From the NCBI RefSeq assembly GCF_004798585.1, contig NZ_PPXQ01000002.1, forward strand, positions 124,001 through 188,000: 64,000 bases of DNA, read 5' to 3'. A program made the position numbers and the translations under genes. The notes under the pieces are model-generated. The model worked only from the letters and a program-made list of their open reading frames with translations. It made no database searches and was not told the DNA's origin. Below are positions 17,890 to 26,060 of this stretch, one piece after another. This DNA comes from Massilia sp. Mn16-1_5 (GTDB lineage: Bacteria > Pseudomonadota > Gammaproteobacteria > Burkholderiales > Burkholderiaceae_D). Position 1 is the stretch's first letter, and the number at the start of each line of letters is the position of its first letter.

Positions 17890-18942
17890 TCACTTGTTGG
17901 CGCTTTCGGCCAGCGCCTGCGACAGCATGTCGGCGGCGAAGCGGTCGGTCAGGGAGGCGCGCAGGACGTCCAGGTCGGCGCGCGACAGCGCCGGCAGTTC
18001 GAGCAGGGCTTCGGCGGCGCGGTAGCGCACCCACCATTCGCGGTCGCCCAGCAGCTGCACGAGGCGCTCGGCGTCGGCGCGTTCGCCGACCCGGCCCAGC
18101 GCGCGCGCCGCCTGCACCCGCACCTGCCAGTCCGCGTGCGCCAGCAGCGCGCGCACCTCAAGCAGGGTCTCGGGCGTGCGCACCCCACGCAGTCCGGCGA
18201 TCACGACCGGCATCGACGGGCTGCGCAGCGCCGCGCCCAGCACGGCGCCCGGCAGCGCCAGGTGCAGGGCCTCGGCGATGCGCAGCGCGCGCGGCAGCTT
18301 GTCCTCACCCAGCTGCGGCAGCAGGCGCGTCAGCGCGGCGGCTGCAGGTTCCGTCGCCTGCTGCAGGATGCCGGCCGCCAGCGACAGCGCCCATTCCTCG
18401 CGCGCGATGAAGAGCGGGACCATGTAGTCGGCGGCGGCGGGCGGATCGACCCGCACCAGCGCCCAGAGTGCGGTCAGCGCGACCGTGTTGTCGGGCTGTT
18501 CGGCCATGCGCAGCAGGGCCGGCCAGGCTTCGCGGTCGTGCAGGTGGCCCAGCACCAGGGCCGACAGCAGGCGCGCCGGCCGGCTGCCGCGCACCAGCAG
18601 GCCGCGCGCGTAGGCGTCGATGCCGAGGCGGCGTGCCACTTCGTTCAGCGCCTCGTTGGCTTCGCCGCGCAGGGAACCCTGCAGGTGAGCCCACAGGCGC
18701 AGGAAGGGCAGGCGCTCGGCGCGGCGCAGCGGCGGCAGGCTGTCCGGCATCTCGCCGACGATGGCGGCATTCAGCAGCGGGCGCCAGCGCGCCAGCGCCC
18801 GTGCGTCGCTGCGCTGGCGCCGGCGCAGCATCAGGCGCATGCCGATGATCTGCAGGCCCAGCAGCAGGGTCAGGAGCAGCGCCGCGAAGCCGGTCCAGAG
18901 GGCGGCGGCGATGAAGGTGTCGGGGTTGGTGGCCGGGGTCAA
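17890..18942 (-). CDS. HEAT-repeat protein with N-terminal membrane anchor
   Basis: The 350-residue protein has one N-terminal transmembrane helix (about residues 11-37, AALWTGFAALLLTLLLG) and a basic stop-transfer (MLRRRQR). About eight alpha-helical repeats follow, with HEAT-type spacing such as LLAHADWQVRVQAARALGRV and LLGDREWWVRYRAAEALLEL. Such solenoids act as protein-binding scaffolds. It lies 24 bp after the receiver gene and 7 bp before the glycosyltransferase gene, so a role in coupling the regulator to the synthase, like PgaD or Alg44 for other polysaccharides, is a reasonable guess but unproved. Confidence 0.85.
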   Translation of the reverse strand: MTPATNPDTFIAAALWTGFAALLLTLLLGLQIIGMRLMLRRRQRSDARALARWRPLLNAAIVGEMPDSLPPLRRAERLPFLRLWAHLQGSLRGEANEALNEVARRLGIDAYARGLLVRGSRPARLLSALVLGHLHDREAWPALLRMAEQPDNTVALTALWALVRVDPPAAADYMVPLFIAREEWALSLAAGILQQATEPAAAALTRLLPQLGEDKLPRALRIAEALHLALPGAVLGAALRSPSMPVVIAGLRGVRTPETLLEVRALLAHADWQVRVQAARALGRVGERADAERLVQLLGDREWWVRYRAAEALLELPALSRADLDVLRASLTDRFAADMLSQALAESANK

Positions 18943-18966
18943 AGGCGCGTCCTTGCCGCTGCGCCG

Positions 18967-19362
18967 TCAGGTGCTTGGGCGCAGGAAGCGGCGCACGCGG
19001 GCCAGCAGTTCCTGCGGCTGGAAGGGCTTGATGACGAAGTCGTTGGCGCCGGCGTCGAGCGCGCGCACGGTGTCGCGCTCGGTGTTCTTCGCGGTCAGCA
19101 TCAGCACCGGCACGTCGCGCCAGCTTTCCTGCGAGCGGATCAGCTGCACGATCTCGAAACCGTCCACGTAGGGCAGCATCACGTCGAGCAGGACCAGGGC
19201 CGGCGGCTCCGCGGCCACGATGTGCTGCGACGCGGCGCGTCCGTCGGCCATGTGCACCACCTGGTAGCCCTGGCGTTCCAGCATGAAGCGCAGGACCTGG
19301 GAGATGTGTTCGTCGTCCTCGACGACGAGGACGGTCGAGGCGGTGGTCGGATGTGTTTGCAT
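18967..19362 (-). CDS. Receiver-only response regulator
   Basis: The 131-residue protein is a single REC domain with no output domain. The phosphoacceptor is Asp60 (LVLLDVMLP); acidic residues Glu15/Asp16 bind Mg2+; Thr90 (LMLTAK) and Lys112 (FVIKPF) complete the conserved set, so it should be phosphorylatable. Like CheY, it must work by protein contact. It is the first gene of the RR-HEAT-GT2-exported protein operon, so it may gate the synthase through the HEAT protein. No partner kinase lies nearby; the histidine kinase at 10100 is an orphan and could be a candidate, but nothing links them directly. Confidence 0.92.
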   Translation of the reverse strand: MQTHPTTASTVLVVEDDEHISQVLRFMLERQGYQVVHMADGRAASQHIVAAEPPALVLLDVMLPYVDGFEIVQLIRSQESWRDVPVLMLTAKNTERDTVRALDAGANDFVIKPFQPQELLARVRRFLRPST

Positions 19363-19391
19363 GCGCTCTGGATGACGTAAAGATAGAAGTG

Positions 19392-19397
19392 ATTATA
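19392..19397 (-). promoter_or_regulatory. -10 box TATAAT of the RR-HEAT-GT2 operon
   Basis: A consensus TATAAT is read on the minus strand at 19397-19392, placing a start of transcription about 23 bp before the response regulator ATG. No good -35 is visible at the right spacing, so an activator may be needed. Confidence 0.5.
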
Positions 19398-19462
19398 GCC
19401 AAGCACTCCGCCCCGGTCGCGCCATGCCTTCCCTGGCGCGGCGGGACAAAGCCGGTACGCCG

Positions 19463-19490
19463 CTTGAGCGTTGCTATGCAGCAACGCAAG
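19463..19490. repeat. Inverted repeat GCGTTGCT-N4-AGCAACGC
   Basis: A perfect 8-bp inverted repeat (19468-19475 with 19480-19487, ATGC loop) extends with CTT/AAG across a 2-nt bulge. It lies between the stop of the DUF3820 gene and the operon promoter, about 75 bp upstream of the -10 box. It could be an operator or a weak terminator for the DUF3820 gene; the lack of a T-run argues against the latter. Confidence 0.5.
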
Positions 19491-19507
19491 TCTGGCATGC
19501 AGCGGCC

Positions 19508-19723
19508 TTAGCGGGCGCCACGCAGCGGCTCGAGCAGTCCGCGCAGGTCGTTATGGTCGAGCTCGTACATCAGTTCCAGCAGTTCGCCCAGTTCACCGCG
19601 CGGAAAGCCTTCGCGCGCGAGCCAGCCGAGGTAATGGCCGGGCAGGTCGGCGATCTTGCGGCCTTCGTATTTCCCGTAGGGCATGTCGCGGGTGAGCAGC
19701 AGGAGCAGGTGTTCGGGTTTCAT
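19508..19723 (-). CDS. DUF3820 family small protein
   Basis: The 71-residue soluble protein carries the DUF3820 core: MPYGKYEGRKIADLP, YLGWLAREGFPRGELG and LMYELDHNDL. Related proteins in Pseudomonas were named putative quorum-sensing-regulated virulence factors, and the PxGKYKG-type motif also appears near exonuclease-like domains. No catalytic role is established. It is divergent from the DUF1810 gene with a 61-bp spacer. No ribosome site is clear, but the whole family length is covered. Confidence 0.82.
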   Translation of the reverse strand: MKPEHLLLLLTRDMPYGKYEGRKIADLPGHYLGWLAREGFPRGELGELLELMYELDHNDLRGLLEPLRGAR

Positions 19724-19784
19724 GGTGGCGCCACTTTAGCAAAAACGACGAAAGAGGTAGGATGAATATTCTTGGGAGATCGCC

Positions 19785-20204
19785 ATGAACCATGAATTCG
19801 ACCTCGACCGCTTCGTCGCCGCCCAGGATCCCGTGTACTCCGACGTCCTGGCCGAACTGCGCACCGGCAAGAAGCGCACCCACTGGATGTGGTTCGTCTT
19901 CCCGCAGATCGCCGGCCTGGGCCGGAGCGAGATGGCGCGGAAGTACGCGATTCGCTCGGGCGACGAAGCCGCCGCCTACCTGGCCCACCCGGTACTGGGG
20001 CCGCGCCTGCGCGAGTGCGCGCGCCTGGTCGCCACCCACCGCGACATGGACATCGGCGCGATCTTCGACGGTCCCGACGACCGCAAATTCCATTCTTCGA
20101 TGACCCTGTTCGCCGATGTCGCTCCGGACGAGGCCGTGTTCCAGACCTGTCTCGACCAGTTTTTCGACGGCCTGCCCGACTCGGCCACGCTGGCGCGGCT
20201 CTGA
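19785..20204 (+). CDS. DUF1810 family protein
   Basis: The 139-residue cytosolic protein matches DUF1810 along its length: FDLDRFVAAQDPVYSDVLAE, THWMWFVFPQIAGLGRS, YAIRSGDEAAAYLAHPVLG and the C-terminal MTLFADV...F..CLDQFF. The family is small, widespread in bacteria and uncharacterised, with an all-helical fold. A GGGAG ribosome site precedes the ATG. It is a single gene; the next gene has its own -10 at about 20274. Confidence 0.92.
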   Translation: MNHEFDLDRFVAAQDPVYSDVLAELRTGKKRTHWMWFVFPQIAGLGRSEMARKYAIRSGDEAAAYLAHPVLGPRLRECARLVATHRDMDIGAIFDGPDDRKFHSSMTLFADVAPDEAVFQTCLDQFFDGLPDSATLARL

Positions 20205-20321
20205 GCGCGCCGGTCTCCCGGCGGCGATGCCCGCCAATACGGCCCCATGCGCTGGGCAAGCCCATCTTGTGCGTATAATCCGCCGGGTGTCCGACCCTCT
20301 TTATTATTGAAAATAACAAAC

Positions 20322-21815
20322 ATGGCTTCATCCGATAACATCAGCATGGCGGTGTTCTGCGATTTCGAGAACGTAGCGCTGGGCGTACGCGACGCCAACT
20401 ACGAGAAATTCGACATCAAGCCCGTGCTCGAACGCCTGCTGCTCAAGGGCAGCATCGTGGTCAAGAAAGCCTATTGCGACTGGGACCGCTACAAGGGCTT
20501 CAAGTCGACGATGCACGAAGCGAATTTCGAGTTGATCGAGATCCCGCACGTGCGCCAGTCGGGCAAGAATTCGGCCGACATCCGCCTCGTCGTCGACGCG
20601 CTCGACCTGTGCTACACCAAGTCCCACGTGAATACCTTCGTGATCATCAGCGGCGACTCCGACTTCTCGCCGCTGGTTTCCAAGCTGCGCGAGAACGCCA
20701 AGCAGGTGATCGGCGTCGGCGTCAAGCAGTCGACCTCCGACCTGCTGGTCGCCAACTGCGACGAATTCATCTTCTACGACGACCTGGTGCGCGAGGTGCG
20801 CCGCGCTGCCGCGAAACGCGACGAACGCAAGGCCCAGCCGCAAAAGCGGCCAAGTGGAGACGACCGCCGCAAGGAAGAGCTGGAAGCGCGCAAGACGCAG
20901 GCCCTGGAAATGGTGGTCGAGACCTTCGACGCGCTGGTATCCGAACGTGGCGACACGGGCAAGATCTGGGCTTCGCTGCTGAAGGACACCCTGAAGCGCC
21001 GCCGTCCGGAATTCTCCGAGGTGTATTACGGCTTCCGCACCTTCGGCAACCTGCTCGAAGAAGCACAGGTGCGCGGCCTGTTCGAGTTCGGCCGCGACGA
21101 AAAGTCGGGCACCTATGTCTATCGCAGCACCAGCGCTGCCGCCGCCGTGCCTGCCGAAGGGCCGACCATGGCCGAGACCATCCTGGCCGCGCCGGAAGCG
21201 CTGGCCGAGGGTGAGGAAGCACCGGCACCGGTCGAGGCGAAGGAAGAAGGCAAGAGCAAGGGCCGCACCCGCGGCGGACGCGGACGCAAGAATGCGCGTA
21301 CCGAAGCGCCGTTCGTGGCGGTGACGCCGGACGAAGTGGCCGAGGTGGCCGACGAAGCCGAGGCCGCGCCGGCGGAGGAAGCGGCCGCAGATGCGGGCAT
21401 GGAAGCCTGGCCGGCCCCGGCCGCGCTGGAAGAGGTGGTCGCCGCCGTCGAACCGGCCGTGCTGGAAGAAGCCCCGGCGCCGGCGAAGAAGGAACGCCGC
21501 CGCACGCCGCGCAAGCCGACGGCCAAGCAGCTGGCCGCGCAGGCCGAGGAAGCATCCGCGCCGGAAGCCCCGCAGGTCGATGCGGTGCCGGCGGCCGATG
21601 TGCCTGTGGCCGAGATCGCAGCGCCGGTCGCCACGCTGGCTGAGGACGACGACGAATACGTCTTGCCCGATGACGTCAACGGTAACGTGGCACGGGACGA
21701 GAACGGCGCCGCCCGTCCGAAATCCGGGCGCGGCGGTTCAAGCCGTCCGGCACGCAAGCCTGCGGCACGCAGCCGCCGCCCGGCCAAGCCGAAAGCGGCG
21801 CCGGAAAAGGGCTGA
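20322..21815 (+). CDS. NYN-domain RNase-like protein with LOTUS-type domain and disordered tail
   Basis: The 497-residue protein starts with a NYN (LabA/PIN-like) domain, about residues 8-160. Acidic catalytic-site candidates are visible in VFCDFENVAL (Asp14, Glu16), SADIRLVVDALDL, and IISGDSDFSPLVSKL, which suggests metal-dependent RNase activity. An OST-HTH/LOTUS-like winged-helix domain follows at about 195-265 (ETFDALVSERG...SLLKDTLKRR). The C-terminal ~230 residues are Ala/Pro/Glu-rich with basic patches ending in SRRPAKPKA, likely disordered and RNA-binding. The ATG at 20322 starts the domain; TATAAT at 20274-20279 is a plausible -10. Target RNA unknown. Confidence 0.9.
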   Translation: MASSDNISMAVFCDFENVALGVRDANYEKFDIKPVLERLLLKGSIVVKKAYCDWDRYKGFKSTMHEANFELIEIPHVRQSGKNSADIRLVVDALDLCYTKSHVNTFVIISGDSDFSPLVSKLRENAKQVIGVGVKQSTSDLLVANCDEFIFYDDLVREVRRAAAKRDERKAQPQKRPSGDDRRKEELEARKTQALEMVVETFDALVSERGDTGKIWASLLKDTLKRRRPEFSEVYYGFRTFGNLLEEAQVRGLFEFGRDEKSGTYVYRSTSAAAAVPAEGPTMAETILAAPEALAEGEEAPAPVEAKEEGKSKGRTRGGRGRKNARTEAPFVAVTPDEVAEVADEAEAAPAEEAAADAGMEAWPAPAALEEVVAAVEPAVLEEAPAPAKKERRRTPRKPTAKQLAAQAEEASAPEAPQVDAVPAADVPVAEIAAPVATLAEDDDEYVLPDDVNGNVARDENGAARPKSGRGGSSRPARKPAARSRRPAKPKAAPEKG

Positions 21816-21917
21816 CCGGCGTAGGATCGGCACAGTGGCAAGCGGCGCGCGAGGGGAGCGATTCCATCCCGCGCGCCCGGCTGGATCGATCACACAACCG
21901 TCGTAAAAGGAGCTGTC

Positions 21918-22355
21918 ATGCGTGCGCTTGCCGGATTGCTGCTGTCCTTCCTTGCCCTCGCCAGTGCGCCGCTCGCCGCCGCCGCGCCGCCTGCGCCCCT
22001 GGCAAATCACCCCATCCTCGGCATCTGGCGCCTGGCGCTGCCCGAACTCCACTGCATCGAAACCTACCGCTTCCGCGGCGACGGCACCACCCTGGTGACG
22101 AGCAAGGAAGAAATCTCCGAAAGCGAATACCGCATCCCCGACAAGCCGAGCGCCAAGGGCTTCTACAAACTGGAGGACCGCATCGTCAAGGACAACGGCA
22201 AGAAGGATTGCTCGGGCGAGATCATGAAGGTCGGCACCCAGGCCACCAATTTCGTACGCTTCCACCCGTCGGGGGCGCTGTTCCTGATGTGCAGCGACGA
22301 GACGATGGAGGCCTGCATCGGGCCGTTCGAGCGGGTGGAGGGTGAGGAGGCGTGA
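21918..22355 (+). CDS. Secreted hypothetical protein, lipocalin-like
   Basis: Unrecognised 145-residue protein with a signal peptide (about residues 1-23, LLLSFLALASAPLAAAA) and a good AAGGAG site 5 bp before the ATG. The mature part has a GIWRLALPELHCIETYRFRGDGTTL opening, where the GxW and following strands recall small lipocalin or avidin-like beta barrels found in exported proteins. Three further cysteines occur (DCSGE, MCSDE, EACIG) and may form disulphides. It is probably periplasmic. It stands between the NYN gene and the sodium symporter gene with no obvious link to either. Confidence 0.75.
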   Translation: MRALAGLLLSFLALASAPLAAAAPPAPLANHPILGIWRLALPELHCIETYRFRGDGTTLVTSKEEISESEYRIPDKPSAKGFYKLEDRIVKDNGKKDCSGEIMKVGTQATNFVRFHPSGALFLMCSDETMEACIGPFERVEGEEA

Positions 22356-22427
22356 CCGGGCGCCGGTGGCCGCAGGTCCGTTGTGGGTGTATATTGCTGG
22401 GCGAATCATCATCACCCACGGAAACAC

Positions 22428-23897
22428 ATGTCCCCGGTTCTTCTCTTCTGCATCCTCATCGGCTATTTCGCGCTCCTGCTCGGCGTCGCCTGGGCCACCT
22501 CCCGCAACGCCAACAACGACAGCTTCTTCATCGGTAACAAGAGCAGCAACTGGATGCTGGTCGCCTTCGGCATGGTCGGCACCACGCTCTCCGGCGCCAC
22601 CTTCATCAGCGTGCCCGGCGCCGTCGGCAAGGACGCCTTCGGCTATGGCCAGATCCTGATCGGCTATATCTTCGGCTACATCGCGGTGGCCTATATCCTG
22701 CTGCCGCTGTACTACCGCCTGAAACTGACCTCGATCTACCATTACCTGGACGTGCGCCTGGGACGGCGCGCCTACCAGAGCGGGGCCGGCTTCTTCATCG
22801 TGTCGCGCCTGCTCGGTTCCACTGCGCGGCTCTACCTGGTCGTCAACATCCTGCAAGCGATCATCCTCGACAGCCTGGGCGTGCCGTTCTGGCTCACCAC
22901 GCTCGTGATCCTGGCCATGATCCTGATGTACACCTACCAGGGCGGCGTGAAGACCATCGTCTGGACCGATACCCTGCAGACCACCTGCATGCTGTTCGGC
23001 CTGTTCGCCTGCGCCTGGTTCCTGCTGGGCGAACTGGGCATGTCGATTCCGGACAGCCTGAACGCCATGCAGTCGCAGGGGCTGGCGCGCATCTTCACCT
23101 GGGATGTCGACAGCCCGAATTTCTTCTGGAAGCAGTTCGTCGCCGGCATCTTCATCGTGCTGACGATGACGGGCATGGACCAGGAGATGATGCAGAAGAC
23201 GATCTCGGTGAAAACCCTGGCCGACTCGCAAAAGAACCTGCTGAGCCTGACGCTGGTGCTGACCATCGTGCTCTCGTCCTTCCTGTTCCTGGGCGGCTTG
23301 CTCTACCTGTACGCGCCGCTGGCGGGCGTGACGGCGACCGGCGACAAGATCTTCCCTGCCGTCGTGATGGGCCATCTGCCGGCCGCCGTACAGATCATCT
23401 TCCTGATCGCGCTGGTCTCGGCCCTGTTCCCGAGTGCCGACGGGGCGATCACGGCGCTGACCTCGACCTTCTGCATCGACATCCTCGGCATCAAGCGCCG
23501 TCCGGACCTTGACGTAGCAAGCCAGGAACGCCTGCGCCGCCGCGTCCACCTCGGCTTCGCCCTGCTGTTCCTGGTGCTGGTGCTGGGCTTCAAGGCGGTC
23601 GACGAGCCGAGCATGATCGGCGTGATCCTGAAACTGGCGGCCTACACCTATGGGCCGCTGCTGGGCCTGTTCGCCTTCGGCATGCTCACCAAGCGCTCGC
23701 TGACCGACCGCCTGGTGCCTTACGTCACCGTCGGGGCGCCGATTCTTTGCGCGATCCTTGAGTTCTATCAGCAATACTTGCTCGGCAGCTATCGGCTGGG
23801 ACTTGAACTGTTGATGGTCAATGGCATACTCGTATTCGCCGGTCTCTTTGCGATCTCGCACAAAGAGACGGCAGACAAAGTCACTGTGACAGCTTGA
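22428..23897 (+). CDS. Sodium:solute symporter family transporter
   Basis: The 489-residue inner-membrane protein has about thirteen helices of the SSS (SLC5-like) family. Recognisable segments are FFIGNKSSNWMLVAFGMVGT, then SGATFISVPGAV in helix 1-2, YLDVRLGRRAYQSGAGFFI, TDTLQTTCML, and SALFPSADGAITALTSTF in helix 8, which carries the Na2-site Ser/Thr pattern. It should import a small solute with Na+; family members carry sugars, sialic acid, proline or organic acids, and I cannot choose. The upstream 72 bp contain no clear riboswitch. It is followed after 25 bp by sppA. Confidence 0.9.
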   Translation: MSPVLLFCILIGYFALLLGVAWATSRNANNDSFFIGNKSSNWMLVAFGMVGTTLSGATFISVPGAVGKDAFGYGQILIGYIFGYIAVAYILLPLYYRLKLTSIYHYLDVRLGRRAYQSGAGFFIVSRLLGSTARLYLVVNILQAIILDSLGVPFWLTTLVILAMILMYTYQGGVKTIVWTDTLQTTCMLFGLFACAWFLLGELGMSIPDSLNAMQSQGLARIFTWDVDSPNFFWKQFVAGIFIVLTMTGMDQEMMQKTISVKTLADSQKNLLSLTLVLTIVLSSFLFLGGLLYLYAPLAGVTATGDKIFPAVVMGHLPAAVQIIFLIALVSALFPSADGAITALTSTFCIDILGIKRRPDLDVASQERLRRRVHLGFALLFLVLVLGFKAVDEPSMIGVILKLAAYTYGPLLGLFAFGMLTKRSLTDRLVPYVTVGAPILCAILEFYQQYLLGSYRLGLELLMVNGILVFAGLFAISHKETADKVTVTA

Positions 23898-23922
23898 CGT
23901 CCCCCTTTTTAGCGGAGTTCCG

Positions 23923-25779
23923 ATGTCCTTCAAACCCCTGAGTTCCCTGCGCCGCGGTATCGGCATGTTCTGGCGCGGTCTAGACACCACGCGTCGCTTC
24001 GTGTTGAACAGCCTGTTCCTGCTGGTCGTGGTCGTGCTGCTGGTGGCAATCTTCACCGGCGGCCCCAAGCCGCTCGTCTCGAAAACGGCGCTCGTGCTCG
24101 AACTGCGCGGCGACCTGGTCGAAGAGCATACGGGCGGCCTGCGCGACGCGCTGCTGGCCAACGTCGGCGGCGAAGTGAGGCGGATGGTGGAATTGCGCGA
24201 CCTGCTGGTCGTGCTCGACGCCGCCGCCAAGGACAAGAACATCAGCAGCGTGGTCCTGCTGCTCGACGAACTCGACGGCGGTGGCCTGGCCATGCTGCAC
24301 GAGGTCGGCGCCGCGATCGACCGCGTCAAGGCGGCCGGCAAGCCCGTGATCGCCTGGGGCGGCAGCTTCGACCAGAAGCGCTACCTGCTCGCCTCGCACG
24401 CCAGCGAAGTATATGTGCACCCGATGGGCATGGTGCTGATCGAAGGTTTTGGACGTCACCGCAATTACTACCGCGAAGCCCTCGACAAGCTGGGCGTCAC
24501 GGTCAACCTGATGAAGGTCGGCACCTACAAGAGCTTTGCCGAGCCTTATATCAGCAACGGTCCGTCGCAGGCGGCCGTCGAGGCCGATACCTTCCTGTAC
24601 GGCGCGCTGTGGAACGGCTACACGGCGCTTGTGGAGAAGAACCGCAAGCTGCCGCTTGGTGCCGTCGCACGCGGCATCGACCAACTGCCGCAGCTGATGG
24701 AAGCCACCGGCGGTAACGCGGCCCAGGTGGCCGTCAACCTGAAACTCGTCGACGGCATTAGAACGAAGGACGAAGTGCGCGCGATGATGATCAAGCGTGG
24801 CGTGTACGAGGAGTCGACCAAGACCTTCCGCCAGGTGTCCTTCGCCGACTACCTCGCCCGCAATCCGCAGAAGGCTTTCGGCGACGCGGTCGGCGTGATC
24901 GTCGCGGCCGGCGAGATCACCGAAGGGCAGGGCGGCCCCGGCGTCGTCGGCGGCGTCTCGACCGCCAACCAGATCCGCCGCGCGCGCGAGGACGACTCGG
25001 TCAAGGCGGTGGTGCTACGCGTCGATTCGCCCGGCGGCAGTGCCTATGGCTCGGAGCTGATCCGGCGCGAACTGGAACTGACGCGCGCGGCCGGCAAGCC
25101 GGTCGTGGTTTCGATGGGCAGCGTGGCGGCATCCGGCGGCTACTGGATCTCGATGGCGGCCGACGAGGTCATCGCCGATCCGGCCACCATCACCGGCTCG
25201 ATCGGGGTGTTCGCCATCCTGCCGACCGCCGACAAGGTCGCCGACAAGCTGGGCGTGCGTACCGCCGGCGTGACCACCACCTGGCTGGCCGACGCCTACA
25301 ACCCGCTGCGTCCGCTCGATCCGCGCTTCGGCCAGTTGGTGCAAGCCAGCATCAACAACGTCTACCGCGAGTTCACCACGCGCGCCGCCGCCGCCCGCAA
25401 GACCACGCAGGCGAAGATCGACGAAGTCGGCCAGGGCCGGGTCTGGACCGGCACGCAAGCCAAGGAACGCGGCCTGGTCGACACCCTGGGCAGCTACGGC
25501 GACGCGCTGCGCTCGGCCGCCAAGCGCGCCAAACTGGGCGACGATTTCCGCGTCGCCTATGTCCAGCGTGCCGAGTCGAGCCTGGAACGCTTCCTGTCGC
25601 TGCTGGGCGTGTCCGATGTCCAGGCCATCCGGATCCAGGTCAAGCTGGGCATGCTGCCGGACGCGCTGCCGGCTGGCGCCGTCGCCGGCGTGGCGAAAGA
25701 CCTGGGCTGGCTGTCGGACTTGGCAGAGGGCAAGAAGCCGTTCGCGGCCGTGACCCATTGCCTGTGCGAATTGCCATGA
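23923..25779 (+). CDS. sppA: Signal peptide peptidase SppA, 67K type
   Basis: SppA is an inner-membrane serine protease facing the periplasm that clears signal peptides left after secretion. The 618-residue length fits the double-domain 67K form. A membrane anchor spans about residues 26-45. The Ser/Lys dyad is visible: Lys203 in VGTYKSFAEPY and Ser404 in MGSVAASGGYW, corresponding to Lys209 and Ser409 of the E. coli enzyme. The ATG follows AGCGGAG. It may be cotranscribed with the symporter gene and ends at a strong terminator (25843). The final residues HCLCELP are an unusual Cys-rich tail. Confidence 0.95.
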   Translation: MSFKPLSSLRRGIGMFWRGLDTTRRFVLNSLFLLVVVVLLVAIFTGGPKPLVSKTALVLELRGDLVEEHTGGLRDALLANVGGEVRRMVELRDLLVVLDAAAKDKNISSVVLLLDELDGGGLAMLHEVGAAIDRVKAAGKPVIAWGGSFDQKRYLLASHASEVYVHPMGMVLIEGFGRHRNYYREALDKLGVTVNLMKVGTYKSFAEPYISNGPSQAAVEADTFLYGALWNGYTALVEKNRKLPLGAVARGIDQLPQLMEATGGNAAQVAVNLKLVDGIRTKDEVRAMMIKRGVYEESTKTFRQVSFADYLARNPQKAFGDAVGVIVAAGEITEGQGGPGVVGGVSTANQIRRAREDDSVKAVVLRVDSPGGSAYGSELIRRELELTRAAGKPVVVSMGSVAASGGYWISMAADEVIADPATITGSIGVFAILPTADKVADKLGVRTAGVTTTWLADAYNPLRPLDPRFGQLVQASINNVYREFTTRAAAARKTTQAKIDEVGQGRVWTGTQAKERGLVDTLGSYGDALRSAAKRAKLGDDFRVAYVQRAESSLERFLSLLGVSDVQAIRIQVKLGMLPDALPAGAVAGVAKDLGWLSDLAEGKKPFAAVTHCLCELP

Positions 25780-25842
25780 GCGCGAGCCCGTAAAGCCATG
25801 TAGCGGTTTTGTATCGGCTGTTACAAATTAAGTAGGAATCCA

Positions 25843-25876
25843 AAGCGGGCCCCGGTTTACCGGGGTCCGCTTTTTC
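25843..25876 (+). terminator. Rho-independent terminator after sppA
   Basis: A 13-bp stem (25843-25855 with 25860-25872, one G-T pair) with loop TTTA is followed by a T-run ending at 25875. It separates sppA from the efflux operon. Confidence 0.93.
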
Positions 25877-25906
25877 ATGCATCTTCCTTGTACTTCTTCC
25901 TATGGT

Positions 25907-25921
25907 GTAAAGCGGTGTAAA
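25907..25921 (+). promoter_or_regulatory. CpxR-like box GTAAA-N5-GTAAA upstream of mdtABC
   Basis: GTAAAGCGGTGTAAA is an exact GTAAA-N5-GTAAA tandem repeat, the consensus of the envelope-stress regulator CpxR, inside a longer 10-bp-period repeat GGTGTAAAGC (25904, 25914). It lies about 140 bp upstream of the mdtA start and after the sppA terminator. The 280-bp spacer otherwise holds no gene. Confidence 0.6.
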
Positions 25922-26060
25922 GACCCGGCGGACGGGGAAAAAAGCATAGATTTTGACCGCCGCGCTATGTACGTTACGAAACATATCCTTCGTGTGGGCC
26001 ATGCTACATTCCAAGCTGATTAATTGTGCATTTGTCAGCAAGCCGACATCAAGGATGAGC

